A model generated the notes under the pieces. That model saw only the letters and a list, made by a program, of their open reading frames with translations, ran no database searches and had not been told where the DNA came from. Positions 53,428 through 62,224 of a stretch of DNA of 64,000 bases are shown one piece after another (position 1 is the stretch's first letter; every line of letters starts with the position of its first letter). Source of the DNA: Pseudoclavibacter sp. RFBB5 (GTDB taxonomy: Bacteria; Actinomycetota; Actinomycetes; Actinomycetales; Microbacteriaceae); NCBI RefSeq assembly GCF_002931555.1, contig NZ_PSTZ01000010.1:267320-331319 (forward strand). Reading direction: 5' to 3'. The position numbers and the translations under genes were made by a program.

Positions 53428-53446
53428 CTTTCCACTCAGTGGAAAG
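53428..53446. promoter_or_regulatory. Perfect palindrome upstream of pobA-pca operon
   Basis: CTTTCCACT / C / AGTGGAAAG, perfect 9-bp arms, 67 bp before the pobA start. The TGGAAA/TTTCCA half-sites resemble IclR-family operators; IclR-type PobR/PcaR proteins are common regulators of these genes. No IclR gene lies in the window. Confidence 0.65.
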
Positions 53447-53479
53447 ACTGGACGTTGCGACCGGCCCCGCCTGGGGTCA

Positions 53480-53508
53480 TTGACTTCATCCGGTCACCGG
53501 ATTATGGT
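53480..53508 (+). promoter_or_regulatory. Promoter of GH3 gene with embedded palindrome
   Basis: -35 TTGACT (53480-53485), 17-nt spacer, -10 TATGGT (53503-53508). The spacer carries the perfect palindrome ATCCGGT / C / ACCGGAT (53488-53502). Same layout as the site A/E promoters but an unrelated operator sequence, implying a different repressor. Confidence 0.7.
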
Positions 53509-53588
53509 CGGGGTGCTCCAGCCTGACCCGGCGGAGCTGGCTGCGACGAGCCTCGACGGCGAGCTGCATCGACACCACAGGAGACTCC

Positions 53589-55811
53589 ATGACCGACTCG
53601 CAAGCACCCGCTTCAGCAGCCGAGGGCCACCACGACCGAATCGAGAAGCTCCTCTCCGCGATGAGCCGCGAGGAGAAGCTCGCGCAGCTGCAGATTCGGT
53701 ACCACCCGGACCCAGAGCGCGCGAAAGAGCTCGTTCGCGGCGGCATCGGCTCCGTGTTCTGGCCAGGCAACGTCCCCCAGACGAATGAACTCCAGCGCAT
53801 CGCGCGCGAGGAAACCGCACACGGCATTCCGCTGCTCATGGGCTTGGACGTGATCCACGGCATCAGGACGATCTTCCCGATCCCGCTCGCCTCCGCAGCC
53901 AGCTTCGACCCAGCGGTTGCCGAGACCGATGCGCGGGTCTCCGCAGCGGAGGCCAGGTCTGGTGGCATCAACCTGACCTTCGCTCCCATGATCGACGTCT
54001 CACGTGACCCGCGCTGGGGCCGCGTCGCCGAGGGATTCGGCGAGGACACCTATCTGACGACGGTCCTTGGCACCGCCAAGGTGCGCGGTTACCAAGGTGA
54101 GAGCCTCGCGGCACCAACATCGATCGCGGCCTGCGCGAAGCACTTCGTCGCCTACGGACAAGGCGAGGGCGGTCGCGACTACAACGCCGTCGACACGTCC
54201 TGGTACCGGTTGCGCAACGTCTACCTCGAACCGTTCCGCGCGGTCGTCGAAGCTGGCGTCGGCTCGGTGATGGCGTCCCTCAACTCGGTCTCCGGCCGCC
54301 CGATGCACGCGAACCCGGAGCTCCTGACCGGCGTCCTGAAGGAGGAGTGGGGCTTTGACGGACCTGTGGTCGGCGACGCGGACGCCGTTCTGAACCTCGT
54401 GAACCACGGGGTGGCCGAAGATGAGCACGACGCGCTCGTGCTGTCCCTGGCTTCCGGACTCGACATCGAGATGGGAGGCCATGTCGTCGCGGCCGACGGC
54501 ACGACGTCGATCCTTCCGGGTGAGCTGACGGATGAGCGAATCGACGACGCGGTGCGTCGGGTCCTCCAGCTGAAGGTGCGACTCGGGCTCTTCGAGAACC
54601 CCTACCTGGATGCCGCCGCGGAGCTCGACACGCCGACGCAGCAGAGCAGGAGCGCCGCCCTGCGCGCGGCAGAGCGCTCGATAGTGCTGCTCAAGAACGA
54701 GGGCGGCATGCTCCCGGTCAAGCCCGCGCAGCGCAAGGTCCTCGTCGTGGGACCGTACGCAGACTCCACGGACCACAACGGGGCGTGGGTCATGTCGTTC
54801 GGCTTCGAGACCACCTCTACGATCAACGCCGCGCTCCGGGACCTCCTCCCCGACTCCGAGATCACGTCATGCGAAGGAGCGACCTTCTTCGGCAGCAACC
54901 CCGCCCTCCAGGATGAAGCGAAGGCTGTCGCTGCGGACAAGGACTTCATCATCGTCACCGTCGGAGAGCCGAGCGCACTCTCGGGCGAGGCGAGTTCCCG
55001 CAGCGACCTTCGTCTCCCTGGCGACCAGGAGGCGCTCATCCACGCCATCGCGGACACCGGAGTGCCGTTCGCGGTTGTCCTCGCGAACGGGCGGCCCCTC
55101 GTGACGAGTGACTGGATAGCCCGTGCTCCTGCGGTGCTGGAGGCATGGCATCTCGGGACCGAAGCCCCCGCGGCCATCGCGAACGTCCTGAGCGGTGCAG
55201 TGAACCCGGCTGGTCGCCTTCCCATGTCCTTCCCGCGCGCATCCGGTCAGATCCCCATCTACTACGACCACGAGAACACCGGGCGTCCGGCCAGCGTCGG
55301 TGGAACGCTCGATCAGGAAGAGATCGACATCGGCGTCGTCGGACCGAACAACCTCGACGACCGGTTCACGTCCAAATACCGAGACCTCGAACTCGGCCCG
55401 GAATTCGAGTTCGGGCATGGCCTGAGCTACACCGATTTCCAGCACGCGGAGCTCACCGTGGAACCCCGCTCGCTGGCACTCGACGCGCTCCGCGACGGCG
55501 AGCGGTTCACCGTGTCGGTCGCCGTCAGCAATATCGGCGACCGTCAGGGCGACGAGGTCGTGCAGCTGTACGTGCGTGACGCGGTCGCGACACTGGCGCG
55601 CCCCGTGCGCCAGCTTCGCGGTTTCTCTCGCGTCGCACTCGAGGCGGGCGCGAGCGAAATCGTGACCTTCTCGGTCGGCTGGGAGGACCTCGGCTTCTGG
55701 CACGGAACCGAACGTGACGGAGATTTCGCAGCGGAGCCCGGCACCTTCGAGCTCCATGTCGGCCCACGCCTGGACGCGACGACTGAGCTGACGGTCGAGG
55801 TCACCAGATGA
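53589..55811 (+). CDS. Glycoside hydrolase family 3 beta-glycosidase 1
   Basis: 740 residues, no signal peptide. GH3 N-terminal barrel (about 20-320): LMGLDVIHGIRTIFPIPLA, APMIDVSRDPRWGRVAEGFG, KHFVAYG, and the nucleophile Asp in FDGPVVGDADAVLNL. GH3 C-terminal sandwich (about 355-580) and fibronectin-III-like domain (about 640-735, GDEVVQLYVRD). Typical beta-glucosidase/xylosidase architecture, intracellular. CAGGAG lies 5 nt before the ATG; the promoter carries an operator. The stop overlaps the next start (ATGA). Confidence 0.93.
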   Translation: MTDSQAPASAAEGHHDRIEKLLSAMSREEKLAQLQIRYHPDPERAKELVRGGIGSVFWPGNVPQTNELQRIAREETAHGIPLLMGLDVIHGIRTIFPIPLASAASFDPAVAETDARVSAAEARSGGINLTFAPMIDVSRDPRWGRVAEGFGEDTYLTTVLGTAKVRGYQGESLAAPTSIAACAKHFVAYGQGEGGRDYNAVDTSWYRLRNVYLEPFRAVVEAGVGSVMASLNSVSGRPMHANPELLTGVLKEEWGFDGPVVGDADAVLNLVNHGVAEDEHDALVLSLASGLDIEMGGHVVAADGTTSILPGELTDERIDDAVRRVLQLKVRLGLFENPYLDAAAELDTPTQQSRSAALRAAERSIVLLKNEGGMLPVKPAQRKVLVVGPYADSTDHNGAWVMSFGFETTSTINAALRDLLPDSEITSCEGATFFGSNPALQDEAKAVAADKDFIIVTVGEPSALSGEASSRSDLRLPGDQEALIHAIADTGVPFAVVLANGRPLVTSDWIARAPAVLEAWHLGTEAPAAIANVLSGAVNPAGRLPMSFPRASGQIPIYYDHENTGRPASVGGTLDQEEIDIGVVGPNNLDDRFTSKYRDLELGPEFEFGHGLSYTDFQHAELTVEPRSLALDALRDGERFTVSVAVSNIGDRQGDEVVQLYVRDAVATLARPVRQLRGFSRVALEAGASEIVTFSVGWEDLGFWHGTERDGDFAAEPGTFELHVGPRLDATTELTVEVTR

Positions 55812-56704
55812 ATGCGATCCTCCGGCAGTACCAGGACCCGCCCACCTCGTACCGTCTCGACGACGCGGTCGCCTTCTTCCCCGGCGCCGTGTACGCCTCG
55901 GTGCCGGGGTTCCGGTCGCTGCAGCTCGACCTCTGGGTTCCCGAGTCCTCGTCCTCCGTTCCCACCGTGGTGTGGATCCACGGAGGAGCGTGGATGGTCG
56001 GCGACCGCCGCGCCCTTCCCCCCTTCCTCGAACCTGACGAGCTGTTCGCAGCTCTGACCGACGCCGGAATGGCCGTCGCGAGCATCGAATACCGTCACGC
56101 GCTCGAAGCACCGTTTCCCGCCCAGCTTCACGATGCCAAGGCGGCTGTGCGTTGGCTGCGATCCTTCGCGGGGACGCTCAACATCGACCCGGACGCGATC
56201 GCCGTCGCCGGCGAATCGGCGGGAGGACACCTCGCGAGCCTCGTAGCCCTCACCTCCGACGCGACGCACCTCGAAGGCGACGTCGGCGTCCGGATCGGCA
56301 GCAGCACGGTGAGCTGCGCGGTGAGCTGGTTCGGAGTGAGCGATATCGAGAGCATCGTGCACCCAGAAACTCCCGCGAGCATCCTCGCGCAGCTGCCGGA
56401 GCACGCGCGAAAGCCTCCGCTTGAGATCCTCTTGAACGGCGCCGCTGTCGACGTGCGACGGGATGCGAGCCCCGTCACCCACGTCTCGCAGTCGACGCCA
56501 CCGTTCTTCCTCGCCCACGGCACTGCCGACACCGTCGTTCCCTTCGAGCAGAGCACTCTGCTCCGGGACGCCCTCGAGCACGCCGGGGCTCCCGTGACCC
56601 TGATGACGGTTCCAGGCGCTGGGCATGGCTTCGACGCGTGCCCCGATGGGCCTGCGATCCTCGAGGCCACGGTCTCCTACCTCGCGGAGCACCTGGGAGC
56701 CTGA
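55808..56704 (+). CDS. Alpha/beta-hydrolase, carboxylesterase-like
   Basis: 298 residues. Oxyanion HGGAW in VVWIHGGAWMVGDRR, nucleophile in AVAGESAGGHLASLVAL, Asp in LAHGTADTVVP and His in PGAGHGFDA: complete triad of the BD-FAE/esterase group. Translationally coupled to the GH3 gene, so it likely removes acyl groups (acetyl, feruloyl or coumaroyl) from the same glycoside (inference). Confidence 0.9.
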   Translation: MNAILRQYQDPPTSYRLDDAVAFFPGAVYASVPGFRSLQLDLWVPESSSSVPTVVWIHGGAWMVGDRRALPPFLEPDELFAALTDAGMAVASIEYRHALEAPFPAQLHDAKAAVRWLRSFAGTLNIDPDAIAVAGESAGGHLASLVALTSDATHLEGDVGVRIGSSTVSCAVSWFGVSDIESIVHPETPASILAQLPEHARKPPLEILLNGAAVDVRRDASPVTHVSQSTPPFFLAHGTADTVVPFEQSTLLRDALEHAGAPVTLMTVPGAGHGFDACPDGPAILEATVSYLAEHLGA

Positions 56705-56706
56705 CC

Positions 56707-56744
56707 GCGCGGGGTGGAACCACTCGAGGGTTTCACCCCGTGCG
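56707..56744. terminator. Terminator-like hairpin between convergent esterase and ROK gene 3
   Basis: GCGCGGGGTGGAA ... TTCACCCCGTGCG, imperfect inverted repeat directly after the esterase stop, in an 88-bp convergent gap. Confidence 0.55.
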
Positions 56745-56792
56745 GGAGAGCGGCTGGCCTGGGTCAGTTTTACCCCTGCTGCTTCGACGGGC

Positions 56793-58025
56793 TCAACCTC
56801 GATCGGCTGACAGACGCTGCAGCAACTCCCTGAGACCGTCGCGGCTGAGGAGCTGGTCGAGCGCGAGCTGCGCCGCCCCGGTCATCGCACCGTGCGGCCC
56901 GTTCACGACGGAAAGCTCGAGAACGCAGTCGGCGGTTGACCCCGACAACGTGCGGGACGCGACGGCAGCTCTGATCGGCTCGAGGACCCAATCACCCGCT
57001 GCGGTCAGTCCTCCGCCGATGATGACGACTTCCGGAGCGAACAGCGCGATCATCGGCGCCAGACTGTGGCCGATGTGCTCCAGAGCCTGCGTCATGAGGG
57101 CCCGCGCGGCCGCGTCGCCGCCGTTCGCGGCGGCGGTGATATCGAGGGGCCGAATCCGCCCACTCTGCTCCCGGATCTGCCGGAGCAGCGGGCTCGCCCC
57201 CGCATCTGCCAGGGCCGCCCCATCCCTCGCGAGCGCCCAACCGCCGACCAGCGCCTCGAGGCATCCGGTTCGCCCGCATCGGCAGGCCACGTCCCGCGAG
57301 TCGGCGGCGCGGACGTGCCCGATCGAGCCTGCGAGCCCGTGCGTGCCACGGTGGATGCGCCCTTCGACGACGAGGGCGGCGGCGACGTCGTTGGTCGCGC
57401 CGAAGTAGAGAACGTTGCCGGATCGGGACGCTGCCGGGTTTGCTCGGAGCTCAGCCAGGGCGAGCAGGTTCGTGCGGTTGTCCACCCAGACTGGGACTTC
57501 CCAGCGCTCCTGCAGCCAGGCGCGGACCGGGTAGCCGGCCCAGCCATCGACGACAGGGGTGGCGATAGGCGTGCCGGTGTCGAAGTTGACCGGACCCGGC
57601 AGGCCCACTCCGATGCCGAGGAGGACTCCAGCGTTCGAGAGCTCTGCCAGGTGGTCGCTGATGATGCGGTCGACGGTCGACAGGAGGTGTTCGGGTTCGG
57701 CGGCGGGCTCGGTCGTGATCTCGCCGACCTTGATGATCGTTCCGCTCAGGTCTGCGGTACCGACGACGATGCCCCAGGAGAAGAAGTCGATGCCGATGAC
57801 CAGCCCCACGGCTGAGTTGAGCGCGAGACGGTGAGCCGCCCGGCCGCCCGTCGAGGGCGCCAGCCCCAGGGAACGGAGCAGGCCCGCCCGTTCGAGCTCG
57901 GAGACTCGTTCGGCGACGACGCTGCGACCGAGTCCGGTCTGGCGGGCCGCCGCAGACTGGGTGATGCCTTCTTCAGCTCGCACCGCGGCGATCAGGGCGG
58001 CAAGGGTCGAGTACCGTTCTGCCAT
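56793..58025 (-). CDS. ROK-family transcriptional regulator 3
   Basis: 410 residues. Winged helix (about 10-65: GITQSAAARQTGLGRSVVAE) plus ROK domain with Zn signature CRCGRTGCLEALVGG. The kinase motif reads WVDNRTNLLALAE, with Arg where kinases have the catalytic Asp, so it cannot be a sugar kinase. AGGAACAGG precedes the ATG. Lies between two GH3 genes, converging with the first and following the second. Confidence 0.93.
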   Translation of the reverse strand: MAERYSTLAALIAAVRAEEGITQSAAARQTGLGRSVVAERVSELERAGLLRSLGLAPSTGGRAAHRLALNSAVGLVIGIDFFSWGIVVGTADLSGTIIKVGEITTEPAAEPEHLLSTVDRIISDHLAELSNAGVLLGIGVGLPGPVNFDTGTPIATPVVDGWAGYPVRAWLQERWEVPVWVDNRTNLLALAELRANPAASRSGNVLYFGATNDVAAALVVEGRIHRGTHGLAGSIGHVRAADSRDVACRCGRTGCLEALVGGWALARDGAALADAGASPLLRQIREQSGRIRPLDITAAANGGDAAARALMTQALEHIGHSLAPMIALFAPEVVIIGGGLTAAGDWVLEPIRAAVASRTLSGSTADCVLELSVVNGPHGAMTGAAQLALDQLLSRDGLRELLQRLSADRG

Positions 58026-58112
58026 CCTGTTCCTCGCTTCTGCCGTCGAATTCGGGCCACCGCCCCACGAGCGGGGCAGCCTTCACGCCTCGCGGCGACT
58101 TCCGGCACTAGT

Positions 58113-58154
58113 CTGCCCCACCCCTGCCGGCGCGCGGCGGACGGGATGGGGCAG
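58113..58154 (-). terminator. Hairpin downstream of GH3 gene 2
   Basis: CTGCCCCACCCC / GGGATGGGGCAG, 11 of 12 paired, loop of 18 nt, between the GH3 gene 2 stop and ROK gene 3 start on the minus strand. No T-tract, so possibly partial termination or processing. The remainder of the 212-bp gap shows nothing else. Confidence 0.5.
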
Positions 58155-58237
58155 ACATCGCTCATGGCTCGGTCAGCGCCCCGAGCCGGGTCCTGCGCCC
58201 ATCCCGGAGACGCGTGGCATCTTGCCAACCGTCCTGG

Positions 58238-60049
58238 TCAGTAGCTCAGACCGAACCCCACGGGGTAGAGCGGGTTCTCGGTGTCCGAAGGCACGTCCGG
58301 TGAGCTCCTCAGCACCTCGTCCATCGAGCTCGGGAGCTCCATCGGGAGACGCCCTTCTGGCAGGATGCGCCCCGTGAGCGCGTCGAGCAACGCCGTGTGC
58401 GAAGCGCCGTAGTTCGCGACGATCGCGGTTGCGTGCGGCTCCAGTGGCGTCAGAATCGCGGCTCTGTCGAGGTACACATCGAGCACGACCGAGGTCGACG
58501 CGGCGAGTTCGGCCACCCGATCGATCATCTCCTGGGGGTAGTCGAGACTGCCCTGATGCGTTCCCGCTTCCAGGAAGTACTCGTTCCTCGGCTCGAACGC
58601 GGCGCCGATGCGCAGAATGGCGACGTCAGCAGCCTCAGGCCCGTCAGCCACCTCGAGACCATAGGCCGAGGCGGTCTCTGCATCCAGACCATCCAGATAG
58701 ACCTTCGATCCTGGAGCCAGCGGGAGGGCGCCCTGGTTCTTGAGGACAGTGATCGAGCGAGCCTGCGCCCGTTGCCCCTCGGCAAGGAAGGCTGGCGATG
58801 CGACGGCGGCGATGGCTTCGTCGAGGTCGACGTGAGCATGGTCGAACAAGCCGAGCTCGAACTTGACCTTGAGAACTCGTCTCGCGGAGACGTCGATTCG
58901 TTCTTCGCTCAAGCGTCCATCTTGGACCAGCTTCAGGACCACATCCGTGGCGGTCTCTCCACCCAGCTGATCGATGCCGGCGTCGAACGCGCGAAGCACC
59001 CTGTCTTCCTGGCTGAGGTCTTCGACGCCCCAGGCCTTCGCGGGCCATTCAAGGCCTCCCACGCTGATGTCCGAGATGATCGCGAAGTCGGTCGTGACGA
59101 CGCCGTCGTACCCCATGCGCTCCCGAAGCAGGCCGGTGATGAGCTCGCGATTGAAGGAGAACCCGACTTCCTCGACGGGCTTGCCGTCGAGGGTCAGGCC
59201 AACCGGCATGCCGTAGTAAGGCATCATGAACGGCGCGCCCGCCTCGATCGCCATCTCGAAGGGCTTCAGGTGGTCAGCGAATCGGCCACCGGGGTAGACC
59301 TGCTCTTTCCCATACGGGAAGTGGGGGTCTTCACCGTCCTTCTGCGGACCGCCGCCGGGGAAGTGCTTTGGCATGCACGCCACGCTGCTCGCATCGAGCT
59401 CAGAGCCCTGCATCCCTCGAATGAAGGCGGCACCGAACCGACCGACGAGGTCCGGGTCCTGGCCGAACGACTGCAGCTGACGAGCCCAGCGGGGATCAGT
59501 CACCAGGTCGAGCTGGGGGTGGATCGCACAGGAGATCCCGACGGCCCTGTACTCGGAGCGGACGACGTCGCCGAATCGCTCGAAGAGCTCCTCGTCGCCG
59601 ATAGCTGCGAGCCCCAAGAGCTCCGGCCACTTCGAGAGCCGTCCGGATGCGACGGTCATGCCCTCAGTGGCGGAGAATCCGTGGCGCGGGTCGGAGGCGA
59701 ACATGACTGGGATGCCGTGCTCACTCTCGGCGGCCAGGTCCTGGACGGCATTCTGCCAGCGGACCGCGGTCTCGGTCGACGGAAGCTCCCCGAGGGTGAA
59801 GTGCGTGATCTTCTTCCCTTCGACGAGGTCCCGAACGGAGCCCTCCCCGAAGCGCCCCGGACTGTCGTGATCGCCCGGCTCCCCGATCGTGATCACCGTG
59901 CAGAAGAGGAGTCCGACCTTCTCCTCGAGGGAGAGGCGAGGCACGAGATCGTCCGCGCGCTGATCAGCTGTCAGGCTCGGGTCTCGGTACGGCAGTCGCT
60001 CCTGACCGATGAGGTCGTGGTGGGTGTTCTCGCCCATACCTGGGGTCAC
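58238..60049 (-). CDS. Glycoside hydrolase family 3 beta-glycosidase 2
   Basis: 603 residues, lacking the fibronectin-III domain of the other GH3. Barrel motifs PVMFASDPRHGFSATEGM, AIHPQLDLVTDPRWARQLQS, ACMPKHFPGGGPQKDG and nucleophile Asp in YDGVVTTDFAIISD; the C-terminal domain ends PLYPVGFGLSY. Resembles exo-beta-glucosidases acting on aryl or oligo-glucosides. GTG 60049 is preferred (GGAG 7 nt upstream) over ATG 60037. Operator site C lies 59-79 bp upstream. Confidence 0.9.
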   Translation of the reverse strand: MTPGMGENTHHDLIGQERLPYRDPSLTADQRADDLVPRLSLEEKVGLLFCTVITIGEPGDHDSPGRFGEGSVRDLVEGKKITHFTLGELPSTETAVRWQNAVQDLAAESEHGIPVMFASDPRHGFSATEGMTVASGRLSKWPELLGLAAIGDEELFERFGDVVRSEYRAVGISCAIHPQLDLVTDPRWARQLQSFGQDPDLVGRFGAAFIRGMQGSELDASSVACMPKHFPGGGPQKDGEDPHFPYGKEQVYPGGRFADHLKPFEMAIEAGAPFMMPYYGMPVGLTLDGKPVEEVGFSFNRELITGLLRERMGYDGVVTTDFAIISDISVGGLEWPAKAWGVEDLSQEDRVLRAFDAGIDQLGGETATDVVLKLVQDGRLSEERIDVSARRVLKVKFELGLFDHAHVDLDEAIAAVASPAFLAEGQRAQARSITVLKNQGALPLAPGSKVYLDGLDAETASAYGLEVADGPEAADVAILRIGAAFEPRNEYFLEAGTHQGSLDYPQEMIDRVAELAASTSVVLDVYLDRAAILTPLEPHATAIVANYGASHTALLDALTGRILPEGRLPMELPSSMDEVLRSSPDVPSDTENPLYPVGFGLSY

Positions 60050-60107
60050 GGCAGCTCCGATCTCTGGTTTCCGTCGGCATCGACGGCCTCATGAAACGTA
60101 GCACAGC

Positions 60108-60128
60108 TTAGGTGCGTTACGAACATAA
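60108..60128. promoter_or_regulatory. 21-bp palindromic operator (site C)
   Basis: Plus strand TTAGGT / GCGTTACGA / ACATAA, between ROK gene 4 and the GH3 gene it precedes. Read toward the GH3 gene, TAAGCT overlaps the end of the palindrome as a possible -10, matching the placement at site E; no good -35 is seen. Confidence 0.6.
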
Positions 60129-60149
60129 GCATCGGGCGCGTGGATGACG

Positions 60150-61433
60150 CTAGAGGGCCAGTCGTTCGAGCTGGTCGCGGCGAGCCAGTGGGTTGCCCGC
60201 GTGAAGCCAGTGGATCAACGCCGTCGGGTTGAGAATCGAGTCGAGGGCGAGCGCTCCAGCCCCAGACATGCCACGATCGTCAGCACTGGACGCGTGCACT
60301 GAGAGATGAGCTGTGATCAGCTCAGCCCCGCGCGTCTGGATCGCATCACGCAGCGCCTTGAGGAAGGACTCCTCGACCTGGGTTCCGGCAGCGAGGACAC
60401 CTCCGCCCAGGACGACTTCCCCGGGGTTGGTGAACACGACCAGGTCCGCCACGAGGTTGCCGACAGCCTGAGCCGCTCGCTCCAAGACGCTCACCACGAG
60501 GGCGTCACCCGATTGCGCGGCGTCTCCGATGTCAACGAGGTCGAGTGGACGCGCACGAAGGATTTCGGCCAGCAGCGGGCTTGCGTCGACTCGTCGTGTG
60601 ACTTCATCGAGCACCGCCCACCCCGCAGCCAGAGCTTCGAGGCAGCCCACTTTGCCGCATCGACACGGCAGCGGTTCCGTCGTTGCGCGAAGGTGCCCGA
60701 TCGACCCGGCTGCCCCCCGCTCCCCCCTCAGTACTCTGCCGTCGACCATCATTCCGGCCCCCACATCCATGCCCACCTCGATGAAGAGCATGTCCCGTTT
60801 CGAGCGCGGAGGCCTGCGCCACTCTGCAAGCGCCATGAGGTGCACGTGGTTGTCGACCCAGACCGGGGCGTCGAGGCGGTCACGGAGCCATGCCCGCGGG
60901 CTGAACCCATCCCAGCCGGGCATGACGGATGGACCGACGAGGCGCCCCGTGGAGAACTCGACGGGCCCGGGTACTCCGACCGCGATCGACCACGGGCCTG
61001 CCCCGCTCTCCGGAGCGCCTACCTCTTGAAGCAGACCAGCCACTCGCTGCATCGTCGCTTCAGGACCCAGCTCCACGTCCCACGTGGAGCTGACAGCCTC
61101 GATGACCCCGCCGCTCAGGTCGATCCTGGCCACGTCGATCTCGGTCGAGCCGATCATGACCCCCACGACGTACCCGGCCCCCGGGTTCACCTCGAGGGTT
61201 CGAACAGGGCGCCCGCCTATTGAAGGGACGAGCCCGCCGTCTCTGACGAGACCGCGTGCGGTCAGGGCTTCCACCCGCTGAGTGACAGCCTTCCGGCCGA
61301 GACCGCTGACAGCGACGAGGCCGGGCCGGGTGGCGGCCGTTCCCTTGCGGATGAGGTCGAAGAGCGCCACGGTGGGGGCGGCCTCGAAGTCCTGGATCGG
61401 AACGATTTCATTGGCTTCAGGCGGGAGGAACAA
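60150..61433 (-). CDS. ROK-family transcriptional regulator 4
   Basis: 427 residues from TTG 61433 (GGAAGGG 10 nt upstream; start uncertain, similarity begins near VALFDLIRKGTAATRPGL). Winged helix about 20-70, ROK domain with CRCGKVGCLEALAAG and WVDNHVHLMALAE, the latter lacking the kinase Asp, so a regulator only. Directly upstream of GH3 gene 2 on the same strand with site C between, so it probably controls that gene and possibly itself. Confidence 0.88.
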   Translation of the reverse strand: MFLPPEANEIVPIQDFEAAPTVALFDLIRKGTAATRPGLVAVSGLGRKAVTQRVEALTARGLVRDGGLVPSIGGRPVRTLEVNPGAGYVVGVMIGSTEIDVARIDLSGGVIEAVSSTWDVELGPEATMQRVAGLLQEVGAPESGAGPWSIAVGVPGPVEFSTGRLVGPSVMPGWDGFSPRAWLRDRLDAPVWVDNHVHLMALAEWRRPPRSKRDMLFIEVGMDVGAGMMVDGRVLRGERGAAGSIGHLRATTEPLPCRCGKVGCLEALAAGWAVLDEVTRRVDASPLLAEILRARPLDLVDIGDAAQSGDALVVSVLERAAQAVGNLVADLVVFTNPGEVVLGGGVLAAGTQVEESFLKALRDAIQTRGAELITAHLSVHASSADDRGMSGAGALALDSILNPTALIHWLHAGNPLARRDQLERLAL

Positions 61434-61519
61434 CAGACGGGGACCCTTCCAGGATGAGCCAGAGGCTGACTTCGGAGCAGGCTACACGGGACGCGCTCAA
61501 CACCCCGTCTCGGCGGCGG

Positions 61520-61875
61520 AGCCTGTCCCGACCAGCGTCAGCAGCTTGGTTGAAGAGTTGTCGCAGAACTCCGCGTCTCAAGACCCGGGGTGGTGCCAAC
61601 CGGTCGTCGCAACACCCCGATGAACAAGGGATGGGCGGATGCCGGCGAACAATGCTGCGCGGGAACGCAAGCGAAAGTTCGCGCTGCCCAGAAGCGGTGC
61701 GAGGCTCGCGCGCCGACCCAAGGCATGCCGGGTCGACGAGCCGATCCTTGCGGCGCTCGTTGAGGAGCGTCTGGTGAAGTATCGAGTCGCAGCAGATCGG
61801 CGATGACCTGAACCGCCTGTTCTCATCCAGTCCGGAGATGCGCGTGCCACCGGAGACGATCTACCCAGCCCTGTC
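61520..61875 (+). pseudogene. Decayed, truncated IS30-family transposase
   Basis: Pieces of an IS30-type N-terminal region in three frames: SSLVEELSQNSASQDPGW (compare S-T-V-S-R-E-L-x-R-N), then ARRPKACRVDEPILAALVEE from a small frame at 61639-61806, then QQIGDDLNRLFSSSPEMR and PPETIYPAL (compare WSPEQI...FP...PEMRVSHETIYQAL). At least two frameshifts; the catalytic DDE domain is absent. The sequence ends near 61875 where unrelated DNA resumes. No terminal repeats could be identified. Confidence 0.6.
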
Positions 61876-61921
61876 CGCAGCGGCCAACGATCACCCGGAG
61901 CGCTGTACTGGCCTTGCGTTG

Positions 61922-62221
61922 CTACCGATGTCCAAGCGCATCGAAGAGACCGAGTCCGGTGACGCGTTGGTCTTGTTGAACCAAAGTGGGTACTGGGCGT
62001 TGTTCGTGCTCGCCGTTCGGCCAGTGCAACACGAACCCGCCGCTGAACGACGCGTTCGATCCAATCACGCGCGCACCGTTCGCATCTACGGCGCGAGCTT
62101 CGCATTCGAGGCACAAGTACTCGGGGTACCGATCGGATTGGACGACTTGGGTGCCGCAGTTCGGGCAGGGCTGCGTTCCGCGAACACCCGGCCCGCTCCC
62201 CAGTCTGGCCTGCTGAGACAT
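61922..62221 (-). CDS. Small zinc-ribbon protein
   Basis: 99 residues. Four Cys in CPNCGTQVVQSDRYPEYLCL (CxxC ... C, with ECEARAVD supplying the last) form a zinc ribbon, followed by NASFSGGFVLHWPNGEHEQ. Function unknown; similar small CxxC proteins with an R/Y-P-x-Y-L/V-C motif occur as orphans in many bacteria. The last ~35 residues look less protein-like, so a 3' frameshift is possible. Starts 3 nt after the decayed membrane gene. Confidence 0.65.
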   Translation of the reverse strand: MSQQARLGSGPGVRGTQPCPNCGTQVVQSDRYPEYLCLECEARAVDANGARVIGSNASFSGGFVLHWPNGEHEQRPVPTLVQQDQRVTGLGLFDALGHR

Positions 62222-62224
62222 CGG

